Assembly (NCBI GenBank): GCA_003696705.1
Contig: RFGD01000406.1
Coordinates: 1 to 16,460, forward strand
Source: Alphaproteobacteria bacterium
Lineage (GTDB): Bacteria; Pseudomonadota; Alphaproteobacteria; Rhodobacterales; Rhodobacteraceae
DNA: 16,460 nt
Direction: 5' to 3'
In this document: positions 6,762 to 14,213 of the stretch, in pieces
How the letters are laid out: each line of letters starts with the position of its first letter
Numbering within the stretch: the first letter of the stretch is position 1
The notes under the pieces: generated by a model
Databases searched by the model: none
What the model saw: the letters and a program-made list of their open reading frames with translations, nothing else
What the model was told of the DNA's origin: nothing
Position numbers and translations under genes: made by a program

Positions 6762-6840
6762 GCATGTTTCGCAGGTATGCGACCCCGGGCGCGCCTTCGC
6801 CCGCAACAATTTTACAAACGCTGACGACAGGGAGACGTCG

Positions 6841-8505
6841 ATGACAAGAGAGACGATCAACGGAAAACCGCTGCACCCGGCGGTGCGGATGTATGCCGAA
6901 GAGTGCAAGGCCGGCCTCATGAACCGCCGCGAATTCCTGGCGCGCGCCACCGCGCTTGGGGCGACGACGGCCTGCGCCTACGGCCTCATCGGGGCAAGCG
7001 CCCCGGCCGCCCGCGCGGCCACGCCGAAGATGGGCGGCACGATCCGCGTGCAGATGAGCGTCCGCGAACTCAAGGACACCCGCACCTATGACTGGTCCGA
7101 AATCGGGAACGAGACCCGCGGCCACCTCGAGTACCTTGTCGAATATGAAAGCGACGGCTCGTTCCGCGGCATGCTTCTCGAAAGCTGGGAAGTGAACGAG
7201 GACGCGACCGAATACACGCTGAACGTCCGCAAGGGCGTCAAGTGGAACAACGGCGACGATTTCACGGCCGAGGACGTGGCCCGCAACATCGAACGCTGGT
7301 GCGAGAAGGACGTCGAGGGCAACTCGATGGCCGGCCGCATGGCGACGCTGATCGACCCCGACACGAACCGTGCCCGCGAAGGGGCGATCGAGGTCGTCGA
7401 CAGCCATACCGTCCGGCTGAACCTGCCGGCGCCCGACATCTCGCTCATCGCCGGCATGGCGGACTATCCGGCGGCGATCGTGCACAAGTCCTACGACCCG
7501 GCCGACACGCAGAACGCCGTCGGCACCGGCCCCTACCGGCTGACCGAGCTCGAGGTCGGTGTCCGCGCCGTGCTCGAGCGCAACACCGAACACAAGTGGT
7601 GGGGCACCGAGGTCTATGGCGGCCCCTACCTCGACCGGATCGAATACATCGACTATGGCACGGACCCGTCGGCCTGGCTTGCTGCCATCGAGTCGGACGA
7701 GGTCGACATGCTTCATGAATCGGTGGGCGAGTTCATCGACGTCCTCGACGGCCTTGGCCTTGTCCGTTCCGAGGTGGTCACGATGGCGACCATCGTCATC
7801 CGGCCCAACCAGCTTGCCGAAGTGAACGGCATGAAGCCCTATGCCGACAAGCGCGTGCGCCAGGCGCTGCAGCTTGCCGTCAAGAACGACGTCTGCCTTG
7901 AACTCGGCTATGGCGGGCGGGGCTCGCCGGCCGAGAACCACCACGCCGGCCCCAAGCACCCCGAATATGCCGACATCGGCAAGCCCGAGTTCAACCCCGA
8001 GAAGGCCCGCGCCCTGATGACCGAGGCCGGGATGATGGACTTCGAGCACGAGATCGTGTCGATCGACGACGATTGGCGGCGGAACACGACCGACGCCGTC
8101 GCCGCGCAGCTTCGCGACGCCGGCTTCAAGGTCAAGCGGACGATCCTGCCGGGGTCGACCTTCTGGAACGACTGGACGAAATACCCGTTCAGCTCGACGA
8201 ACTGGAACCACCGGCCGCTGGCGGTGCAGATCTGGGCGCTTGCCTACCGCTCGGGCGAGGCGTGGAACGAGTTCGGCTGGGCCAACCCCGAGTTCGACGC
8301 CCTCCTGGCCGAGGCGCTTTCGATCGCCGACGCCGACAAGCGCCGCGCCGTCGCCGCGAAGTGCGAGGCGCTGATCCGCGAGGAAGGCGTCACCATCCAG
8401 CCCTACTGGCGGTCGCTCTACCGCCACAACAAGGAAGGGCTGATCGGCACCGAAATGCACATTTCCTTCGAGCATCACCACTACAAGTGGGCGTGGTCGG
8501 CCTGA
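6841..8505 (+). CDS. ABC transporter solute-binding protein, family 5 (peptide/nickel/opine type), Tat-exported
   Basis: 554 residues of the SBP_bac_5 (DppA/OppA-like) family, the periplasmic receptor of the importer encoded downstream. A 27-residue N-terminal extension precedes a twin-arginine motif, NRREFLA (28-34, R29-R30). After it come a hydrophobic stretch (about 36-53) and a probable cleavage after ARA (57-59). The family signature region runs through residues about 112-146, from LLESWEV to the NNGDDFTAEDV stretch. The C-terminus ends in an aromatic/His-rich FEHHHYKW tail that I associate with an alphaproteobacterial subfamily. The ATG at 6841 has an AGGGAG Shine-Dalgarno 6 bases upstream. 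The gene is first in the operon, and 128 bases with a GC-rich hairpin separate it from the permease gene, a layout that often leaves the binding protein in excess. The substrate cannot be told from sequence; small peptides, opines or other amino compounds are typical. Confidence 0.93.
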   Translation: MTRETINGKPLHPAVRMYAEECKAGLMNRREFLARATALGATTACAYGLIGASAPAARAATPKMGGTIRVQMSVRELKDTRTYDWSEIGNETRGHLEYLVEYESDGSFRGMLLESWEVNEDATEYTLNVRKGVKWNNGDDFTAEDVARNIERWCEKDVEGNSMAGRMATLIDPDTNRAREGAIEVVDSHTVRLNLPAPDISLIAGMADYPAAIVHKSYDPADTQNAVGTGPYRLTELEVGVRAVLERNTEHKWWGTEVYGGPYLDRIEYIDYGTDPSAWLAAIESDEVDMLHESVGEFIDVLDGLGLVRSEVVTMATIVIRPNQLAEVNGMKPYADKRVRQALQLAVKNDVCLELGYGGRGSPAENHHAGPKHPEYADIGKPEFNPEKARALMTEAGMMDFEHEIVSIDDDWRRNTTDAVAAQLRDAGFKVKRTILPGSTFWNDWTKYPFSSTNWNHRPLAVQIWALAYRSGEAWNEFGWANPEFDALLAEALSIADADKRRAVAAKCEALIREEGVTIQPYWRSLYRHNKEGLIGTEMHISFEHHHYKWAWSA

Positions 8506-8528
8506 TCGGCGCCCGCCTTCCGAAACGC

Positions 8529-8553
8529 GCCGCGTCCCCCCTGGGGGCGCGGC
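8529..8553 (+). repeat. GC-rich intra-operon hairpin after the binding-protein gene
   Basis: GCCGCG (8529-8534) pairs with CGCGGC (8548-8553), and the intervening C-run pairs with a G-run (8543-8547) with one bulged T. This makes a stem of about 10-11 bp, 23 bases after the stop. No T-run follows, so it is unlikely to be a full terminator. Such stems commonly protect the upstream binding-protein message from 3' decay. Confidence 0.5.
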
Positions 8554-8633
8554 AATTCCCGGCCGCGGCGCCGCACTGCCGGTGGCCCGACGGCGCGAGC
8601 TGACCCCCCACGCGCCCGCAAGGAGGAGCGACA

Positions 8634-9680
8634 ATGGGACAATTCATCCTTCGCCGCTTCGGGATCATGCTGCTCACGGCGCTTTGCCTGACGTTCATTG
8701 TCTTCTTCCTGACCAACCTGCCGCCGAACCTCGAGAAGCTCGCCAAGACGCAGGGCAACATGCGCATGACCGACGAGCAGGTCGAGAACTGGCTGGCCAA
8801 CCGCGGCTACCTGCAGCCGATGCCGGTCAAGTATGGGCAGTGGCTGGGCATCCTTCCCGGCTGGGTCATCGAGGGCACCGACGGGAAGCTTCGCGGGAAG
8901 TGCCTGCGCCGCGACACGCCGCCCGAGGCGGCGCCGCGCTTCTGCGGTGTCCTGCAGGGCGACTGGGGCTGGTCCACCCGCTTCCGCGACGAGGTTGCGA
9001 CCATCGTCTTCAAGCGGCTGTCGCTGACGGGCTGGCTGATGCTGGCCGTGATGTGCGTGATGGTGCCGGGGGCGCTGATCCTTGGCGTGCTGGCAGGGAT
9101 GAAGGAAGGATCGCGGCTTGACCGGACGGTGTCGACGCTGTCCATCGCCACGACGGCCACGCCCGAATACGTCTCGGGCGTGATCTTCATCGCCGTCTTC
9201 GCCTCGTCGGCCGTCGGGCTCAAGTGGTTCAAGGGCACGGCGACCAGCGCCATGGACGACATCACGTTTGCCAATTTCACGCTGCCCGTCGTCACGATCG
9301 CGCTTTACGGCATGGGCTACATCGCGCGCATGACCCGCGCCTCGATGGCCGAGGTGATGACGACGCAATACATCCGCACCGCGCGCCTCAAGGGTGTGAG
9401 CTTTCCCGCCATCGTCATGCGCCACGCGCTGCGCAACGCGCTGATCGCCCCCTTCACGGTCATCATGCTTCAGTTCCCGTGGCTTCTGAACGGCGTCGTG
9501 ATCGTCGAGACGCTTTTCAACTACAAGGGGTTCGGGTGGACGCTGGTGCAGGCGGCCAGCAACAACGATATCGAGCTTCTCCTGGGGCTCTCGGTCGTCG
9601 CCGTGTTCGTGGTGCTGGTGACGCAGCTCATCTCGGACATCGGCTATGTCCTTCTGAACCCGCGTATCCGCATTTCCTGA
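8634..9680 (+). CDS. ABC transporter permease, DppB/OppB type
   Basis: 348-residue membrane subunit of the importer. Membrane helices are seen at about 7-29, 131-155, 173-193, 215-233, 266-290 and 317-340. The cytoplasmic EAA loop that docks on the ATPase is YIRTARLKGVSFPAIVMRHA (247-266). After helix 1 the usual periplasmic segment is interrupted. The family's contiguous WL...L.GD.G.S element is split, with WLG at about 70-72 and LQGDWGWS at 107-114. The extra stretch of about 33 residues between them carries two cysteines, C90 and C104, which could form a disulfide. The ATG at 8634 has an excellent AAGGAGG ribosome-binding site. The gene is followed by the second permease after 10 bases. 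Its partner is the DppC-like subunit, with which it forms the channel. Confidence 0.93.
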   Translation: MGQFILRRFGIMLLTALCLTFIVFFLTNLPPNLEKLAKTQGNMRMTDEQVENWLANRGYLQPMPVKYGQWLGILPGWVIEGTDGKLRGKCLRRDTPPEAAPRFCGVLQGDWGWSTRFRDEVATIVFKRLSLTGWLMLAVMCVMVPGALILGVLAGMKEGSRLDRTVSTLSIATTATPEYVSGVIFIAVFASSAVGLKWFKGTATSAMDDITFANFTLPVVTIALYGMGYIARMTRASMAEVMTTQYIRTARLKGVSFPAIVMRHALRNALIAPFTVIMLQFPWLLNGVVIVETLFNYKGFGWTLVQAASNNDIELLLGLSVVAVFVVLVTQLISDIGYVLLNPRIRIS

Positions 9681-9690
9681 GGAGGCGAGC

Positions 9691-11151
9691 ATGGAAAGCC
9701 TGACATGGACTGGTGCCGCCGGCCCCTTCCTGAACCCGCTTCTGGCGGTCTCGGCGGCGGTGACGGTCATCGCCTTCCTGGCCGAGGCAGTCCTTGGCGT
9801 GCTGGACAAGGACCGCCGCGTGATCCTCGACCGCGAGGGCGCCGCGCTTCTGAGCGGCGGGGCGCGCGGACTGGCGTCGCTGGCCCTTCTTGGCGGCGCG
9901 GCGGGCTGCCTTGCCGCCGTCGCGGGCTACCTGATTGCCGGGCTCGTCCTCGAGGGGCCGGACAAGGGCATCATCGGATGGCTGGCGCTTCGCTTTCTGC
10001 CGGTCTGGGTGGCGCTTGGGGTCCTCTACTCGGTGTCCTTCACCTTCCGCCGCCGGCTGGGCCTCTATGGCAAGCTTTTCGACAGTCCCATCGGCATGAT
10101 CGGCTTCGGCATCGTCATGTTCTGGCTCTTTACCGCGGTCTTTGCCGACATGATCGCCACGCACGACCCCCTGGCCCAGGTTTCGGGGATGAAGAACAAG
10201 CTTCCGGGCACGCCCGTGCGGGGCGCCGGGCCCGGTGATTTCGCGTGGTATCTTCTGGGCGGCGACAACCTGGCGCGCGATGTCTTCAGCCGCATGGTCA
10301 TGGGCGCGCGCGAGGTTCTGAAGATCGCGCCGGCCGCGACGGCCTTTGCCTTCATGGTCGGCGTGACGCTGGGCCTGCCGGCGGCCTATTTCGGCGGACG
10401 GCTCGACACGACGCTGTCCTTCCTTTCGAACCTTGTCCTGGCGTTCCCGGTGATCCTTCTGTTCTACCTTCTGGTCACGCCCGAGATCCGCGCCGCCGGG
10501 GCCGAGGTGCCGCTTTGGGGCGGGCGTGTGTGGACCACCTCGATCCCGAACGTTCTTGCGGCGGTGCTCTTCGCCTTTCCCATCGTCTTCTTCGTCACGC
10601 TCTGGAACTCTCGGTTCCGCGTCCGGCCGGGTCTGCGGAACGTCCTGGTGGGGCTGACGGTCGTCCTCGGGCTCTGGATGTATTCGGGCCTTGCCTTCAA
10701 CGCCGATCCCGCGGGCGTCTTCGGGATGGACCCGAACCTTCTCAACGTGTTCGTGTCGGTGGTCTTCGTGAACTCTCCGACCGTGTTTCGCATCGTCCGC
10801 GGCATCGCGCTCGACATCAAGACGCGGGACTACATCGCCGCCGCACAGACCCGGGGCGAGCGGCCGTGGTACATCATGCTGTGGGAGATCCTGCCCAACG
10901 CGCGCGGCCCCTTGATCGTCGATTTCTGCCTGCGCATCGGATACACGACGATCCTTCTCGGAACGCTTGGCTTTTTCGGCCTGGGGGTGAGCCCCGAAAG
11001 CCCGGACTGGGGGTCGACCATCAACGACGGGCGCAAACTCTTGTCGATCTACCCGCACCCGGCGTTGCCGCCGGCGCTTGCGCTCATGAGCCTCGTCCTT
11101 GGCCTCAACCTTCTGGCCGACGGGCTTCGCGAAGAATCGCTCAGGGACTGA
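9691..11151 (+). CDS. ABC transporter permease, DppC/OppC type, enlarged form
   Basis: 486 residues, against about 300 for canonical DppC. The DppC core begins near residue 130: a helix at 134-153, an external loop with the family-typical LLGGDNLARDVFSR segment (188-201), and helices at about 213-235 and 243-263. The EAA docking loop is at 380-409 (starting DYIAAAQTRGE), and later helices lie at 411-431 and 456-476. Two things are extra. An N-terminal extension has about three additional helices (about 14-36, 62-86 and 97-116). An insertion between the second core pair and the EAA loop holds further hydrophobic segments at about 286-305, 317-336 and 350-368. The frame is uninterrupted and codon use is uniform, so this is a real fusion or expansion and not an artefact. 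The ATG has a GAGGAGG ribosome-binding site. The gene follows DppB by 10 bases and precedes the ATPase by 13. Confidence 0.92.
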   Translation: MESLTWTGAAGPFLNPLLAVSAAVTVIAFLAEAVLGVLDKDRRVILDREGAALLSGGARGLASLALLGGAAGCLAAVAGYLIAGLVLEGPDKGIIGWLALRFLPVWVALGVLYSVSFTFRRRLGLYGKLFDSPIGMIGFGIVMFWLFTAVFADMIATHDPLAQVSGMKNKLPGTPVRGAGPGDFAWYLLGGDNLARDVFSRMVMGAREVLKIAPAATAFAFMVGVTLGLPAAYFGGRLDTTLSFLSNLVLAFPVILLFYLLVTPEIRAAGAEVPLWGGRVWTTSIPNVLAAVLFAFPIVFFVTLWNSRFRVRPGLRNVLVGLTVVLGLWMYSGLAFNADPAGVFGMDPNLLNVFVSVVFVNSPTVFRIVRGIALDIKTRDYIAAAQTRGERPWYIMLWEILPNARGPLIVDFCLRIGYTTILLGTLGFFGLGVSPESPDWGSTINDGRKLLSIYPHPALPPALALMSLVLGLNLLADGLREESLRD

Positions 11152-11164
11152 AGAGGAAGCGGTC

Positions 11165-13249
11165 ATGACGAAATGGGACTATGACGGCCCGATCCTCGAG
11201 ATCGAGAACCTGTCGATCAGCTTCTTCACCCGCCTGCGCGAGATCCCGGCGGTCATGGACTTTTCCTGCGTCGTTCAGCCGGGCGAGGCGATGGGCCTGG
11301 TCGGCGAATCCGGTTGCGGGAAGTCCACGGTCGCGCTCGGGATCATGCAGGACCTGGGCGTCAACGGGCGCATCGTCGGCGGCTCGATCCGTTTCAAGGG
11401 TCGGGATCTGTGCACCATGACCGAAGCCGAACTGCGCCAGATCCGCGGGTCCGAGATCGCGATGATCTACCAGGAGCCGATGGCCTCGCTCAACCCGGCG
11501 ATGAAGATCGACCGCCAGCTCATGGAAGTGCCGATGATCCATGAAGGCGTCTCGGCCGACAAGGCGCGCGAGATGGCGCGCCGCGTCATCGAGGACGTGA
11601 AGCTTCCCGACCCCGATCGCATCCTGCGCAGCTATCCGCATCAGCTTTCGGGCGGCCAGCAGCAACGCGTCGTCATCGCCATGGCGCTGATGTCGAAGCC
11701 TTCGCTTCTGATCCTCGACGAGCCGACCACGGCCCTGGACGTGACGGTCGAGGCCGCCATCGTCGATCTCGTCAAGGAACTGGGCGAGAAATACGGCACC
11801 TCGATGCTGTTCATCAGCCACAACCTTGGCCTCATCCTCGAGACCTGCGACCGCATAACGGTCATGTATTCCGGCGAGGCCGTCGAGACGGGCTCGGTCG
11901 CCGAGGTGTTCGAGCACATGCGCCACCCCTACACGCAGGCGCTGTTCCGGGCCATTCCGCTGCCGACCGCCGACAAGCATGCGCGTCCCCTGCGCGCCAT
12001 TCCCGGCAACTTCCCCCTGCCGCACGAGCGCCCGCCCGGCTGCAACTTCGGACCGCGCTGCGACTATTTCGAGGCCGGCCGCTGCGACGGCGGGGATGTG
12101 CCCATGTTTCCCGTCCCCGGCGACGCGCGGCACGAAACGCGGTGCCTGCGCTTTGCCGAGATCGACTGGGACGCGCCGCCGCCCGTCGAGGCGGCGACCG
12201 AAGAGGTCGAGATCGGCGGCCCGGTCCTTGGCGTCGAACGGCTGCGCAAATACTACGAAGTGGCCGCCAATGCGCTCTTCGGCGGACGCAACCGCAAGGT
12301 CGTCAAGGCCAACGAGGACATCACCTTCACGGCCCACGAAAGCGAGACCCTGGCCATCGTCGGCGAGTCCGGTTGCGGCAAGTCGACCTTCGCGAAGGTG
12401 CTTATGGGGCTCGAGACCGCAACCGACGGCAAGATCCTTCTCGACAACCGCGAGATTCAGTCGATCCCCATCGAAGAGCGGGACACGCGGACGATCGCCT
12501 CCATCCAGATGGTGTTCCAGAACCCGTTCGACACGCTGAACCCCTCGATGACGGTCGGCAGCCAGATCATGCGCGCGCTCGAGATCTTCGGCGTCGGCCG
12601 CACGACCGCCGAGCGGCGCGCGCGCATGCTTGAACTTCTCGATCTCGTGAAACTGCCCCGAGAGTTCGCGACCCGCATGCCGCGTCAGCTTTCGGGCGGG
12701 CAGAAGCAGCGCGTCGGCATCGCCCGCGCCTTTGCCGGCGGGGCGCGCATCGTCGTCGCCGACGAGCCCGTGTCGGCGCTTGACGTGTCGGTCCAGGCGG
12801 CCGTGACCGATCTTCTGATGGAAATTCAGCGCACCGAGAAGACCACGCTTCTTTTCATCAGCCACGATCTTTCGATCGTCCGCTATCTCTCGGACCGCGT
12901 TCTCGTGATGTATCTCGGCCACGTCGTCGAGATCGGCTCGACCGACCAGGTTTTCGCCCCGCCCTATCACCCCTATACCGAGGCGCTTCTCTCGGCCGTG
13001 CCGATCGCCGATACGAAGGTCAGGAAACGCCATGTGGTGCTCGAGGGCGAAATTCCCTCGGCCATGAACCCGCCGACGGGCTGTCCGTTCCAGACCCGGT
13101 GCCGCTGGAAGGACAGCGTGCCGGGCGGGCTTTGCGAGCGCGAGGTGCCGCCGGCGCGCGAAATGGCCGACGGGCATCGCATCAAGTGCCACCTTGCCGA
13201 GGACATCCTTCGCCGGATGGAGCCGGTCATCGAGATCGCGGCCGAGTGA
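11165..13249 (+). CDS. Fused dual ABC ATPase (DppD-DppF type) of the importer
   Basis: 694 residues containing both nucleotide-binding domains of the importer in one chain. Half 1 has Walker A GESGCGKST (47-55), a Q-loop Q103, signature LSGGQ (161-165), Walker B LLILDE (181-186) and switch H219. Half 2 has Walker A (400-408), Q452, LSGGQ (509-513), Walker B ending in E534 and H567. Both catalytic glutamates and histidines are present, so both sites look active. Each half ends in the oligopeptide-importer C-terminal domain with four cysteines (C293, C299, C307, C327 and C640, C646, C657, C675), a pattern that binds a [4Fe-4S] cluster in some related transporters. The ATG at 11165 follows an AGAGGAAG ribosome-binding site. 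An upstream in-frame start would overlap the permease and is rejected. The fusion replaces separate DppD and DppF subunits. Confidence 0.95.
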   Translation: MTKWDYDGPILEIENLSISFFTRLREIPAVMDFSCVVQPGEAMGLVGESGCGKSTVALGIMQDLGVNGRIVGGSIRFKGRDLCTMTEAELRQIRGSEIAMIYQEPMASLNPAMKIDRQLMEVPMIHEGVSADKAREMARRVIEDVKLPDPDRILRSYPHQLSGGQQQRVVIAMALMSKPSLLILDEPTTALDVTVEAAIVDLVKELGEKYGTSMLFISHNLGLILETCDRITVMYSGEAVETGSVAEVFEHMRHPYTQALFRAIPLPTADKHARPLRAIPGNFPLPHERPPGCNFGPRCDYFEAGRCDGGDVPMFPVPGDARHETRCLRFAEIDWDAPPPVEAATEEVEIGGPVLGVERLRKYYEVAANALFGGRNRKVVKANEDITFTAHESETLAIVGESGCGKSTFAKVLMGLETATDGKILLDNREIQSIPIEERDTRTIASIQMVFQNPFDTLNPSMTVGSQIMRALEIFGVGRTTAERRARMLELLDLVKLPREFATRMPRQLSGGQKQRVGIARAFAGGARIVVADEPVSALDVSVQAAVTDLLMEIQRTEKTTLLFISHDLSIVRYLSDRVLVMYLGHVVEIGSTDQVFAPPYHPYTEALLSAVPIADTKVRKRHVVLEGEIPSAMNPPTGCPFQTRCRWKDSVPGGLCEREVPPAREMADGHRIKCHLAEDILRRMEPVIEIAAE

Positions 13250-13256
13250 CGACGCC

Positions 13257-13598
13257 ATGCCCGAACGCCCGGAACCGCCGGCCATCGCCGTGATCTTCAC
13301 AAGCCGGTTTGGCGCCGACACCGAAGGCTATGACCGGATGGCCGCGCGGATGGAGGCCCTTGCCGCCGAACAGGACGGATTTCTGGGCATGGATTCCGCG
13401 CGCGGGCCTGACGGGCTGGGCATCACGGTGAGCTACTGGCGCGACGAAGAGGCCGTGCGTGCCTGGAAGCGCAATGTCGAGCATGTCGCGGCCCAGGAAC
13501 TTGGCCGCGCGCGCTGGTATGCCGAATATTCGGTGCGCGTCGCGCGGCTTCTCCGGGTCTACGACTGGTCGGCCGAGGCAACGGGCCCTGGGGGCTGA
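13257..13598 (+). CDS. Antibiotic biosynthesis monooxygenase (ABM) fold protein
   Basis: 113 residues with the pattern of the dimeric alpha/beta-barrel ABM family (YgiN, heme-degrading and quinol monooxygenases). A first strand AVIFTSRF (11-18) is followed by a helix with Y25 and M28 (YDRMAARM). Then comes the typical GFLGMDSARGPDG turn and strand (about 41-53), and a strand-helix segment ISVSYW-like followed by DEEAVRAWKRNVEH (about 56-76). A closing strand ends in VARLLRVYDW. Members use no metal or cofactor, or bind heme, and many are uncharacterised. The gene starts 7 bases after the ATPase stop and has only a weak ribosome-binding site, so it is probably translated by coupling as the last gene of the importer operon. 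Its job may be to act on the imported compound, but that is guesswork. The fold assignment is good; activity is unknown. Confidence 0.85.
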   Translation: MPERPEPPAIAVIFTSRFGADTEGYDRMAARMEALAAEQDGFLGMDSARGPDGLGITVSYWRDEEAVRAWKRNVEHVAAQELGRARWYAEYSVRVARLLRVYDWSAEATGPGG

Positions 13599-13619
13599 GC
13601 CGGCAGGCCGACGGCCGGC
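13599..13619. terminator. Inverted repeat between convergent genes, possible bidirectional terminator
   Basis: GCCGGC (13599-13604) and GCCGGC (13614-13619) are self-complementary around a 9-base loop. They lie in the 34-base gap between the ABM gene and the convergent HTH gene. There is no T-run on either side, so this is only a weak candidate. GC-rich stems of this size also occur by chance in such DNA. Confidence 0.25.
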
Positions 13620-13632
13620 ACCGGGTCCGCCT

Positions 13633-14148
13633 TCAGGCCGCATCCGCCGGGCCGTCCCCGACGCCGCCGTCCAGAAGTCCCTCGACAAGGCCGCTCACCA
13701 GTTCGGTCCGGCCGCTCACGCCGGCCTTCCGGTAGAGGCTGTTCAGCTGGGCCTTGACGGTGCCCTCGCGCGCGCCACGAATGCGGGCGATTTCGGCGAT
13801 CGGAAAGCCCTTGATGGCAAGCCAGGCCACTTCGCGCTCGGCCGGGCTGAGCCGCCAGCGAGAGAACTCGCCCTCGATGACCTTGGCAAGCTGACCGCGC
13901 GCGATCTCGAGATCACGCGCCATCCGCCGCCCTTCGGCGCGGAGCGCCTGGAGGAGCCGCACCTCGAGCACGATCGCCACGGCCAGAACGACCGCGGCCA
14001 TGATCTCGACCGCTGCGTGGCCGTCGATGTGAAATCCCAGGGGCCCAAGATAGACGTCCCAGAACACGTCGTTGAGGAAGAAGACCGCCGCGAAGGCCTG
14101 AAGAAGGATGACCGCCCCGATCAACGGGATCTTCGCATTCGTGCGCAT
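13633..14148 (-). CDS. Membrane-anchored LuxR-type helix-turn-helix protein
   Basis: 171 residues. Two hydrophobic helices (about 8-27 and 46-66) are joined by a short loop containing several aromatic and acidic residues (28-45). A charged, probably coiled-coil helix follows (about 66-92), then a LuxR/GerE-type DNA-binding domain at about 100-151. That domain opens with LSPAEREV, has a helix-turn-helix around IAEIARIRGAREGTVKAQLN (117-136), and ends with SGRTELV. There is no receiver or autoinducer domain, so the signal would have to be sensed by the membrane part or a partner. It would act as a transcription factor at the inner face of the membrane. The ATG at 14148 is preceded by a G-rich leader with AAGGG. 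It lies 99 bases downstream of the Atm1-type exporter on the same strand and converges on the importer operon. Its targets are unknown. Confidence 0.85.
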   Translation of the reverse strand: MRTNAKIPLIGAVILLQAFAAVFFLNDVFWDVYLGPLGFHIDGHAAVEIMAAVVLAVAIVLEVRLLQALRAEGRRMARDLEIARGQLAKVIEGEFSRWRLSPAEREVAWLAIKGFPIAEIARIRGAREGTVKAQLNSLYRKAGVSGRTELVSGLVEGLLDGGVGDGPADAA

Positions 14149-14155
14149 GCGTTGG

Positions 14156-14194
14156 CTGCCCTTTCCTGTCCTGCCCCCTGCCCTTGCCTGCCTT
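14156..14194 (-). promoter_or_regulatory. G-rich, GGCAG-repeated leader in front of the LuxR-type gene
   Basis: On the plus strand this is an almost pure pyrimidine tract with repeated CTGCC units (14156, 14171, 14178 and 14188 among them). On the coding strand it reads as purine-rich GGCAG/GGGCAG repeats with G-runs of 3, 5 and 3 plus several GG pairs. It ends within about 8 bases of the ATG and so includes the ribosome-binding region. A two-layer G-quadruplex is possible; a three-layer one is not supported because only three long G-runs are present. Confidence 0.35.
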
Positions 14195-14213
14195 CATAGG
14201 TCAGCCGAGTTGC

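Noticed and set aside
6718..8634. Long open frame (638 codons) on the minus strand opposite the solute-binding protein
   Set aside because: Antisense shadow; the plus-strand gene has a ribosome-binding site, Tat signal and family motifs.
11099..11164. Upstream start for the fused ATPase
   Set aside because: It would overlap the permease 3' end, and the ATG at 11165 has its own ribosome-binding site and gives the usual N-terminus.
9628..11166. Long open frame (512 codons) on the minus strand opposite the DppC-like permease
   Set aside because: Antisense shadow of a hydrophobic membrane protein, giving the expected charged low-complexity product.
11141..13321. Long open frame (726 codons) on the minus strand opposite the fused ATPase
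   Set aside because: Covers a gene with complete Walker motifs on the plus strand; its product is His/Arg/Asp-rich without family features.
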